The notes under the pieces were generated by a model, which was not told where the DNA came from, did not search any database, and saw nothing but the letters and a program-made list of their open reading frames with translations. A stretch of DNA of 43,162 nucleotides from Bryobacterales bacterium (GTDB lineage: Bacteria; Acidobacteriota; Terriglobia; Bryobacterales; Bryobacteraceae): NCBI GenBank assembly GCA_016789755.1, contig JAEUQG010000344.1, forward strand, positions 1 to 43,162, given 5' to 3'. Both the position numbers and the translations under genes were made by a program. This document shows positions 24,368 through 31,425 of the stretch, piece after piece (the first letter of the stretch is position 1; every line of letters begins with the position of its first letter).

Positions 24368-24934
24368 TTAAAACTTTACTGACGGCACGGTCCGCGCGCC
24401 GGGATCGGTCTTGAAGTAGGCGTCGTTCCGAACGAAACCGAACAGCGCCGCGGCGATGTTGTTCGGGAACAACTGAATGCTGGTATTGTAGCGCTCAACC
24501 GTCTCATTATACTTGCGCCGCTCCACCGCGATGCGGTTCTCCGTCCCCGCAAGCTCGTCCTGCAACTTTAGAAAATTTTCGTTCGACTTCAGGTTGGGAT
24601 AGTTCTCCACCATCACCAGCAATCGCCCGATGGCGCCGTCCAACTGTTGGTTCGCTTCAATCTTCTCCTGCGGCGACCGCGCTGCAAGCAGTGAAGACCG
24701 CGCTGAGGTAACCGAGCCGATCACCTTCTCCTCCTGCTTGGCGAATCCCTTCACCGATTCCACCAGGTTCGGAATCAGGTCCGCACGCCGCTGCAGCACA
24801 ACGTCCACCTGCGCCCATGCGCCGTTGATCGCCTCGCGCTGCGCCACTAACTCGTTCCGCACTCCGACGATCTTCATTCCGAATCCACCGGCGATCAGCA
24901 CCAGCACCAGCAGTACGATTAGAGCGATTTTCAT
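24368..24934 (-). CDS. lemA: LemA family protein
   Basis: The 188-residue protein has one N-terminal membrane helix (about 3-20), a cytosol-out topology typical of LemA and a helical domain. Conserved blocks are NGAWAQVDVVLQRRADLIPNL (start 41) and LVESVKGFAKQE, then NYPNLKSNENFLKLQDEL and ERRKYNETVERYN. LemA proteins are widespread, are often next to TPM-domain proteins, and have no agreed function. A GAGGAG-like ribosome site precedes the ATG. Here LemA and the TPM protein are separated by a nucleotidyltransferase gene, with gaps of 17 and 11 bp. Confidence 0.93.
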   Translation of the reverse strand: MKIALIVLLVLVLIAGGFGMKIVGVRNELVAQREAINGAWAQVDVVLQRRADLIPNLVESVKGFAKQEEKVIGSVTSARSSLLAARSPQEKIEANQQLDGAIGRLLVMVENYPNLKSNENFLKLQDELAGTENRIAVERRKYNETVERYNTSIQLFPNNIAAALFGFVRNDAYFKTDPGARTVPSVKF

Positions 24935-24951
24935 TGCCTTTCTTCTCCTCT

Positions 24952-25662
24952 CTATTTTGCGATAGCATCTACGGCTGCGACGGCTGCGTCAATCTGGCTG
25001 AGGTATGCCTCCAGCAGTTTCACCCCCGGCGCGTTCTTCGGCGCTTGTTTCGCTGCCCGCCATTCGAGCAGAGTGCGAAACGGCTGCGGGTCAATCCCGA
25101 AATGCGCCCCTGCCTGCTCCAGAATCCCCGATCGCCCAAACGGAGCCTCGTGCCCCGCCAGCCGCAGCGCATGCCGCAGCAGCAGTACGAACGTCGTCAC
25201 AGATTCCGCCATCAGCCGCCGCAGCAACTCTTCATCGAACATCACGCCCGCGGCCTTCTGCCGCAACCGCAGCAACTTCGCCCGAAGTTCGTGCTCCACC
25301 TGCGAGCGGTAGAAAGAATCGTCGATCTCCAGCGGCTCCACCACGTCCACGCCGTACAGCACGCGCCGCCGCTCCTTCATATCGTGAAACTCTATCGGAA
25401 AGCAATCGGTCGAAGTGCGCACTTCCTCTTCCGACAGCAACAGCGGAGAAGGGTTGTGCTGCGCCCGCCACCAGTGGAACACCGGCTCGGAATCGCGCAG
25501 TTCGGAAACAGTGATCTGCCGCAATACGCAAAGGATATTGAGATCGGAATAGGCGCCATCGTATTCTCCTCCAGCCGCCGATCCATAAAGCACGATGGAA
25601 ACCAGCCGCTCCCCGAAGGCCTTCCTCATGCGCTCTATCAATTGCTGCAGTAGCTTGTCCAT
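24952..25662 (-). CDS. Nucleotidyltransferase-fold protein with DLN in place of DxD
   Basis: The 236-residue protein has an N-terminal nucleotidyltransferase domain: LYGSAAGGEYDGAYSDLN (25-42) fits GSx10-11DxD, but the second metal-binding Asp is Asn42. The remainder is helical (RRLMAESVTTFVLLLRHALRLAG at about 150-172 is hydrophobic and may pack as a HEPN-like bundle). With only one of the two canonical aspartates in this motif, catalysis may be weakened or lost; a further acidic residue downstream was not identified. AAGGAG sits before the ATG. It is sandwiched between TPM and LemA genes, which hints at a shared envelope role; a toxin-antitoxin MNT/HEPN role is an alternative but no partner gene fits. 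Confidence 0.75.
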   Translation of the reverse strand: MDKLLQQLIERMRKAFGERLVSIVLYGSAAGGEYDGAYSDLNILCVLRQITVSELRDSEPVFHWWRAQHNPSPLLLSEEEVRTSTDCFPIEFHDMKERRRVLYGVDVVEPLEIDDSFYRSQVEHELRAKLLRLRQKAAGVMFDEELLRRLMAESVTTFVLLLRHALRLAGHEAPFGRSGILEQAGAHFGIDPQPFRTLLEWRAAKQAPKNAPGVKLLEAYLSQIDAAVAAVDAIAK

Positions 25663-25673
25663 CCCTGTTCTCC

Positions 25674-26474
25674 TTACCAGTCGCTCGAGGCGCCGCCCCC
25701 TCCCGAGTCGCCGCCGCCGAATCCGCCGAAGCTGTCATTCGAATCGTATCCGCCGAACCCGCCGCCGCTGCTTCGTCCGCTCGAACCGCTACCCCACCCG
25801 CCCATGGGCAGCAGGAACGGCAATCCCCCGTCGCGGTATCTGAACCTCCCTCTCGGCCGCGCTGCTTGCAGAAACAGAAGCACCATCGCCAGCAATACTG
25901 CGGGCAGCGCAACCGGCGGCACAATGTCGCGCCATACACTGTGCCGCACCTCTCGCCGCGAGGGAATCGATGCATCCAGGCTGACGTTCTTCGCCGTCGC
26001 GATCTTCGTCCCGATTTGATGCCCTGCCTCCAGCATCGCCGCGCCGTAATCCTGCGTCCGCAACAACGGCCGTAACTGCCGCAGCAAGGTGCCCGCATAC
26101 CCATCCGGCAGGATCGGCTCCAGACCATACCCTATTTCCAGCCTCATCCGCCGGTCGCGAGTCGCCAGCAGCAGCAGCACTCCTTCGTTCGCCCCCTTCT
26201 TCCCTACTCCCCACCGCCGGAAAAGCGCGTTCGCAACGTCTTCAATCGGGTCCCCATCCAGCGTTGGCAGCGTCACCATCGCCAATTCCGCCCCCGTCAA
26301 TACCTGCACCCGCCCGCAATAGCGTTCCAACTCCGCCCGGTGTGCCGGATTCAAAACGCCTGCAAAATCGCTCACGTGCCCCTGTGGGTGTAGCTGCGAA
26401 AAATCCGCGGCGCCGCATCCGGCGGCCAGCGCCAGTAGCAAAATTCGCAATTTGGGCAATCGGGGCAAACTCAC
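25674..26474 (-). CDS. TPM-domain (YgcG-like) envelope protein with glycine-rich tail
   Basis: The 266-residue protein starts with GTG and has a hydrophobic N-terminus (ILLLALAAGC). Cys20 could be a lipidation site, but the -3 residue is Ala, so the lipobox is imperfect. A TPM domain follows (about 30-165; VSDFAGVLNPAHRAELERYC, GANEGVLLLLATRDRRMRLE, GYGLEPILPDGYAGTLL). A membrane helix lies at about 190-207. The C-terminal 45 residues are Gly/Ser/Asp-rich (GGGFGGYDSNDSFGGFGGGD). TPM proteins are often paired with LemA; some are acid-phosphatase-like (the plant TLP18.3 branch), but the bacterial function is unclear. Confidence 0.88.
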   Translation of the reverse strand: MSLPRLPKLRILLLALAAGCGAADFSQLHPQGHVSDFAGVLNPAHRAELERYCGRVQVLTGAELAMVTLPTLDGDPIEDVANALFRRWGVGKKGANEGVLLLLATRDRRMRLEIGYGLEPILPDGYAGTLLRQLRPLLRTQDYGAAMLEAGHQIGTKIATAKNVSLDASIPSRREVRHSVWRDIVPPVALPAVLLAMVLLFLQAARPRGRFRYRDGGLPFLLPMGGWGSGSSGRSSGGGFGGYDSNDSFGGFGGGDSGGGGASSDW

Positions 26475-26483
26475 AGTGTAAGG

Positions 26484-26780
26484 CTATCCGGCAGCCGCTT
26501 TCTCCAGGGCCGCCTCCAGTTGTTCGCGGCTCATCGCCGTGGAGATGAACAGTTCCTGCCGCGCTCCGTCGCTCAGCGCGATCGCTTTCCATCCGTTCTG
26601 CACCGGCACCGTGATGCGCACCTTCACCGGCCCCTTCGCATCGCGTACCACCCGGATCACTCCCGGAATCACGCTGCGGATCTCCCCGTTGGCCGCCAGC
26701 AGCCGCTGCAGCATCCCCCGCACTCCGTCCAGAATGCTGTGCTCGATCTTCAGCTTGCCTTCGTGCTTGCGCAGTTTCAT
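26484..26780 (-). CDS. Small conserved protein, possibly DUF2103-like
   Basis: The 98-residue soluble protein has a basic N-terminus, the block LKIEHSILDGVRGMLQRL (10-27), then IPGVIRVVRDAKG and a C-terminal helix (MSREQLEAALEKAAAG). The central VRITVPVQNGWKAIALS strands suggest a small alpha/beta fold. The HSILDG and IPG blocks remind me of DUF2103, but I cannot confirm this without a profile search. Its ATG shares one base with the tamB stop (TAATG), so it is translationally coupled to tamB. It has no signal peptide, so it is a cytosolic partner or an unrelated passenger. Confidence 0.7.
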   Translation of the reverse strand: MKLRKHEGKLKIEHSILDGVRGMLQRLLAANGEIRSVIPGVIRVVRDAKGPVKVRITVPVQNGWKAIALSDGARQELFISTAMSREQLEAALEKAAAG

Positions 26781-29700
26781 TACTTGAATCTCTTACGATA
26801 CAGCACATCGGCCCCAATCACCCCGTTCTCATCCCGCACTCCGATGATCGACCAGTTCTTCTGCAAGTCCCATTGCAGCCGCACCAATTGCTGCAGTGTC
26901 CCCGTCAGATTCGTCACATAAGTCAGCGTGATGTCCCGCGAGATCTGCTGCTCAATCGTGAGCCTCGCTTGCGGAGTCGTGTCCAGCCCCACCAGTTGCG
27001 GGTCGATCTTCACCCGGCTCACCCCGAAAAACCGTTGCAACCTCCCTCCCACCCCAGCGCTCAGCGCTTGTCCCAACAGCGTATCTGTCCCCGCATAGAA
27101 CCCCGAGGTCGCGCTCGCCACGTTCGTCTGCGTCGCCACCGCCGATCCCGTCGGCGTCCGTCCCACAGCCAGCAGCGCAATAATGTCGCTCGGCTGCAGC
27201 GGCGGATCGGAACGATACGTCACGTTCGGCTTGTCCACCGGACCCGACACATTCATGTTCACCGTCACCGCCCGTACCACCGTTTCAAAGTCCAAATCGA
27301 GCACCGGCTCAATCCGCGCCGCGTTGAAGAACGACACCGTGCCCCGCGTGATCGTGTACGTTGTGCCGAAAAAGTTCAACTCCCCTTGCGTCACGCTCAC
27401 CGTCCCCAGCAGCACCGGCTTCGACGGGCTCCCGCGCACGCGCAGATCCAGATCGGCCTGCACTCCCGATGTCAGCGATGTCTCCAGTTGTAGATTCGGC
27501 GCGCTCAGCAGCCGCACGTCGAATTGCATCCCCCGCAGCAGGGCGCTCGATGTCGGCGCTTGCACCGGTTTCGATGGCTGCAGCAGCAGGCTGCCGAAAT
27601 CCGTGCGCGGCGTGAACCCCGATCGCAGCACAGTTACCGTGCCGCCCAGCAGGCTCTGATCCGACGTCCCTGTCAGCGAAAGACTGGCATTCACCGTCGT
27701 GCTGGCCCCTTCCGGATAGCGAATTCGCACCCGCTCCAGTTGCCCGTTCAGGCGGTATACAACCTCCTCTGCGCCTCCCAGCGTCAGGAACCCGCTCAAC
27801 TTCAACTCGCCCCCCCCGGTTTGCGCCGAGAAATTCTGCAGAAGCGCCCGGTTCCGGTCGAATACCACTATCCCGTTCAGACGGTCCACGCTGTTCGGCA
27901 GATCCCGATGAGTCACGTTGGCGTTCTTCACCTCCGCCCGGCCACCCAACTGCGGCTCCTCCATCGTCCCCCTCACCGTCGCGTTGACCTCAGCCAACCC
28001 CGTCGCCCGCAATCCCGCCACGGCATTCTCGAAAATCCCCAGATTCAGCGCTCCCTTGAATGCCAGATTCCATGCGCTGCGCACCCCGCTCAGAATCGAG
28101 CCCGACGCGCTCAAATTCGTTTCCTTTCCCGTCAACTGCGCTTGAATGACGTGGAATCCCTTGTCGTCCATCTCCATCACCAGCGGTCCGTTGTTCCGCA
28201 GCGTAAGATCCTCCACCACCTGCGCCCCGATTTGCCGCTGTGTCTTAGGCCGCAGTTCCACATCCGTTAAATGCGCACGCGCCACCAGCGTCTGCGGCTT
28301 GCGCAACGCACCGCTGAAGACAATCCCGCCCGTGAATTGCCCGTCCAGCGGCAGCTCACCGCTCTTGCCGAACACCTTCAGAATTTCACCTACTGTAGCA
28401 AGCTTGATCTTGCCCAGGTCGATCTCCCCCAAACCCGCCGCATCGCCCGTCAGTTGCCACTGGCCATGCCCGCGCACCGGAGACTTCAGCAGATCCCCCG
28501 AGGCGTTCACAGAAATTCGCCGTCCCTCCGTCTTCGCCTCAAAAACAATCGAACCCAAAATGTTCTTGTTCACCGCAACCTGAAGCAACCCCACCGACCC
28601 ATTGATCGTGTCCACCACCGCCTGCCCGTCCGCCACCGTAGCCTCACCGCTCAGTCGCACGTCGCCTCGTCCATCCAGATCGCTCCGCGCCCGCCGCACC
28701 GCTTCGATGACCCCCAGCCTCGCATTCTGCACCGTCACTTCGTATTGCAGTTTGCCCCTGTCGTATTCCCCCGGGGCATGGCGATACGCGGCGCGGAATT
28801 GCCCCTTCCCCGCGGCGTGCTCCACTGCTCCATTCGTTGCCTCGATCGACTCGGGACCATAGCTTAGATCGAAGCGAATCCGCTCAAACGGCTCCTTGTC
28901 CACCCGAACTTTGTTTAGCGTCATCCCCGCCTGGAATCGCAGGTCTTGCAACGTTCCCCGGATGTCGATCGGTCCCGATGCGCTCCCTTCCAGATTCACC
29001 GCCATTTCGCGGCCTTTCAGCAACTCGCCGATGCTCGCCTGCCGTAGTTCGAAATCCGCGCTCACCACGCTTTCCCCCATCAATCTCCAATTGCGCAACT
29101 CCGCTTTAGCGTTGCCTTCAATTACGCTGGCGCCTTGCAAAAAACGAATTCGCCGCAGAATTAGATCTCCCGCCCCCGCTTCCATATCCGCCGAAATGCT
29201 ATCCAACTTCCGCTTCTCGATCACTGCATTCTTCAACGCCACCCGCCCGCGGATGCGTGGATTCCCCAGCGGCGACGATACCGATCCTTCAAAATGCGCC
29301 GTGCCTCCGTCCAACTGCATCGGCAACTGCCGCGGCGGCGCCGTCGTAATCATCGCCATGGCCGGCAGAACATCGTTCAGATCGGTAGTGTCTAGCAACA
29401 CGCGCAAATCGCCACCCAGCGCGCCCGTGAAATCCACCCGCGTCGATGGCGTCTTCAAATACGAAGAGTCGAATGCGATCAGTTGCCCTTCTGCCTGATA
29501 ACGTGTCCGCAGCACGCCTTCCAGCGGGATCCGCCCTTCGCCAGACTCCAATACCAGATGCGTCGCCACCCGCAATCCCGAAATGCCTCTCTGTGCGAAT
29601 GAGCCCGCCAACTCCACCGGCCCCGACGCCGTCGCCGACCACGCCACCGGCCGCGACTGCCGTTCAATTGCCTGCAAATCGTCCAGCGAAAAATCCTGAA

Positions 29701-30784
29701 CCACGCCCTTCAACGCAAATTCGTGCCACGCACGGATCTCCGCGCTGCCTTGAAATACGCCGCCCGCCGCTCGCGCATAGATGTTCTTCACTTCCACCAG
29801 GTCCGGCTGCAGCCTCACATCGCCAGTCACCTGCGCCTGTGTCACCTGCCACGCCGCTTCCCGCACCGCCAGATTGCGCCCGTTCATTTTCCCCGCCAGC
29901 AGATACAGGCCGTCAGCGTAGGTGAACTTCCCTTGAAACGCCGTCGTCCCTTCCGGGCTGATAGGAAGCCGGAAAGCCGGCCCGTAGCGCTTCATCGCGA
30001 ATTCGCCCTTCGCATCCACATCCAACTTTGGAGCCCGGTAATCCTTCATCCAACCCGCCGCCTGAACCCACGACGCCCCATCGCGAATGTCCGCCTGCTG
30101 GAACTGCAGTCCCTCTTTGTCCATCGTCAACCGCACCTTGACATCGAAATCGAGAGGCGCCGCCTTCGGCCAGCGAAGGTGAAACGGAGCGGCGGAAACC
30201 TCGCCCCGGTAGCGCGGTCCTTCGCGCTCCCATCCGAATTCCACCGCCAGATTCTCCGCCTGCAAATCGATAGGTATCCTCTTGTTGTCATATTCGAAAG
30301 TTCCGTTCGCCAGCCGGAACCGCCGCGCCGACAGCGAGACGAACCGCTCGAACACCGATGGTCCTTGCGGATTCCGCACCTTCGGCCCGGGAATGTTCGT
30401 GCTCCCGTCGGGAAACACCAGAATGCGGATTTGGGGCTTCTCCACAATCAGCCCTTCCAGATACGCATCCTTTCGCAGAAACGAGATCACCTTCGCCTTG
30501 ACCTGGATCTTCTCCACCCGCGCCAGCGGCGGATCGCTCGCCGGTTCCTTCCCACGCAGCTCAAGCCCGTGCACCTTCGCCTCCAGCGCGCCCGCATCGA
30601 ACTCGAACCGCGCCAGAGTCACCTTCCCGCCTGTCGCTTTCTCCGCCTCCTGCACAATCCGCAGCCGCACCTGCTCCCGCAGCCAGTCCGTGCGCAGAAT
30701 AGCCAGCACTCCCACTGCCAGCGTCGCCGCCAGCACCGCCATCGCCAGGACAATCCACTTCACCCACCGCAGTGCCCGCCTCAT
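26780..30784 (-). CDS. tamB: Translocation and assembly module inner-membrane protein TamB-like
   Basis: The protein is 1334 residues from the ATG at 30784, chosen because it follows a good AGGAGG (on the minus strand, 30789-30794) and begins RRALRWVKWIVLAMAVLAA, a cytosolic-basic membrane anchor. The rest is a very long beta-rich periplasmic body of repetitive strands ending in the DUF490 (TamB) domain. Its C-terminal hallmarks are LLGQALSAGVGGRLQRFFGV, RLTIEQQISRDITLTYVTNL and VLYRKRFK at the end. TamB-type proteins bridge the inner and outer membranes and take part in outer-membrane protein assembly or lipid transfer. It overlaps the SurA-like stop (ATGA). The partner Omp85 gene is two genes upstream. 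Confidence 0.93.
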   Translation of the reverse strand: MRRALRWVKWIVLAMAVLAATLAVGVLAILRTDWLREQVRLRIVQEAEKATGGKVTLARFEFDAGALEAKVHGLELRGKEPASDPPLARVEKIQVKAKVISFLRKDAYLEGLIVEKPQIRILVFPDGSTNIPGPKVRNPQGPSVFERFVSLSARRFRLANGTFEYDNKRIPIDLQAENLAVEFGWEREGPRYRGEVSAAPFHLRWPKAAPLDFDVKVRLTMDKEGLQFQQADIRDGASWVQAAGWMKDYRAPKLDVDAKGEFAMKRYGPAFRLPISPEGTTAFQGKFTYADGLYLLAGKMNGRNLAVREAAWQVTQAQVTGDVRLQPDLVEVKNIYARAAGGVFQGSAEIRAWHEFALKGVVQDFSLDDLQAIERQSRPVAWSATASGPVELAGSFAQRGISGLRVATHLVLESGEGRIPLEGVLRTRYQAEGQLIAFDSSYLKTPSTRVDFTGALGGDLRVLLDTTDLNDVLPAMAMITTAPPRQLPMQLDGGTAHFEGSVSSPLGNPRIRGRVALKNAVIEKRKLDSISADMEAGAGDLILRRIRFLQGASVIEGNAKAELRNWRLMGESVVSADFELRQASIGELLKGREMAVNLEGSASGPIDIRGTLQDLRFQAGMTLNKVRVDKEPFERIRFDLSYGPESIEATNGAVEHAAGKGQFRAAYRHAPGEYDRGKLQYEVTVQNARLGVIEAVRRARSDLDGRGDVRLSGEATVADGQAVVDTINGSVGLLQVAVNKNILGSIVFEAKTEGRRISVNASGDLLKSPVRGHGQWQLTGDAAGLGEIDLGKIKLATVGEILKVFGKSGELPLDGQFTGGIVFSGALRKPQTLVARAHLTDVELRPKTQRQIGAQVVEDLTLRNNGPLVMEMDDKGFHVIQAQLTGKETNLSASGSILSGVRSAWNLAFKGALNLGIFENAVAGLRATGLAEVNATVRGTMEEPQLGGRAEVKNANVTHRDLPNSVDRLNGIVVFDRNRALLQNFSAQTGGGELKLSGFLTLGGAEEVVYRLNGQLERVRIRYPEGASTTVNASLSLTGTSDQSLLGGTVTVLRSGFTPRTDFGSLLLQPSKPVQAPTSSALLRGMQFDVRLLSAPNLQLETSLTSGVQADLDLRVRGSPSKPVLLGTVSVTQGELNFFGTTYTITRGTVSFFNAARIEPVLDLDFETVVRAVTVNMNVSGPVDKPNVTYRSDPPLQPSDIIALLAVGRTPTGSAVATQTNVASATSGFYAGTDTLLGQALSAGVGGRLQRFFGVSRVKIDPQLVGLDTTPQARLTIEQQISRDITLTYVTNLTGTLQQLVRLQWDLQKNWSIIGVRDENGVIGADVLYRKRFK

Positions 30785-31425
30785 TGGAACACCTCCTCGC
30801 GATAGCGAATGCGCGCCCGCGCACGCGCCTGCTGCAGCCACTCCTCCGACGCCGTGTCCGTCTTAGCCGAAAGTATCCATTCCTCGATTTCCTGGCTCAC
30901 TTCTTCTAGAGGCGGCGCCGGCTTGCCCGCATTCATCTTCTCCCACCGCGCCCGGAAATCCTTGTTGTAATATGCGGCAATCTCCTCGCTCGACACCTGC
31001 TGCCCGCGCGTGAACCGCAAGTCGATGAACTCCACCGCGCGGATCATCGCCTGCAAATAGAGCCGCACCTCTTCATCCGTCACCCGCCGTTTCGCCAGTT
31101 CTGTTTGATACGCTTCGTCGCTGGCATAGCGTGGCTTGATCAGTTCGTTCCACTGCGCAATCACATCGGCCATCGATGGAACCGTGAACCGCGTGTCATC
31201 CATCTCCTGAATCAGCAGCACCTGTGATATGACGGTTTCCGCCGCTTTGCGTTTCGACTCCGCCCCGAAATCCGGCTCCCTCCCATCGAGGAAGGCCGCC
31301 AGCCGGATGCTCTGTATAATCTCGCTCTCCGGAATCACGCGCGTTCCGATCGTGATCGCGATACGGTCGATCACTTCCGCATTGAGCGCCGCCGTTATCG
31401 CCATCGCCACCAGAATCGTTCGCAT
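30781..31425 (-). CDS. SurA-like periplasmic chaperone without PPIase domain
   Basis: The 214-residue protein has a signal peptide (MRTILVAMAITAALNA) followed directly by VIDRIAITIGTRVIPESEI, the hallmark SurA_N opening (xIDRIxAxVGxxxIxxSEI). The helical chaperone region covers about 16-130. No parvulin domain follows; the C-terminal 80 residues are helical and basic. It resembles the PpiD/SurA N-domain alone, which binds unfolded outer-membrane proteins. Its ATG shares a base with the Omp85 stop (TGATG), and its stop overlaps tamB (ATGA). The coupling on both sides supports a role delivering clients to the Omp85 protein or TamB. Confidence 0.85.
   Translation of the reverse strand: MRTILVAMAITAALNAEVIDRIAITIGTRVIPESEIIQSIRLAAFLDGREPDFGAESKRKAAETVISQVLLIQEMDDTRFTVPSMADVIAQWNELIKPRYASDEAYQTELAKRRVTDEEVRLYLQAMIRAVEFIDLRFTRGQQVSSEEIAAYYNKDFRARWEKMNAGKPAPPLEEVSQEIEEWILSAKTDTASEEWLQQARARARIRYREEVFQ

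Noticed and set aside
24952..25662. MNT/HEPN toxin-antitoxin module
   Set aside because: The nucleotidyltransferase domain is present, but there is no adjacent small HEPN gene, and the neighbours are LemA and TPM genes in a tight operon.
29723..30805. A 360-codon plus-strand frame opposite tamB
   Set aside because: It is Arg/Pro/His-rich, as expected of the complement of a GC-rich gene, and has no motif or ribosome site.
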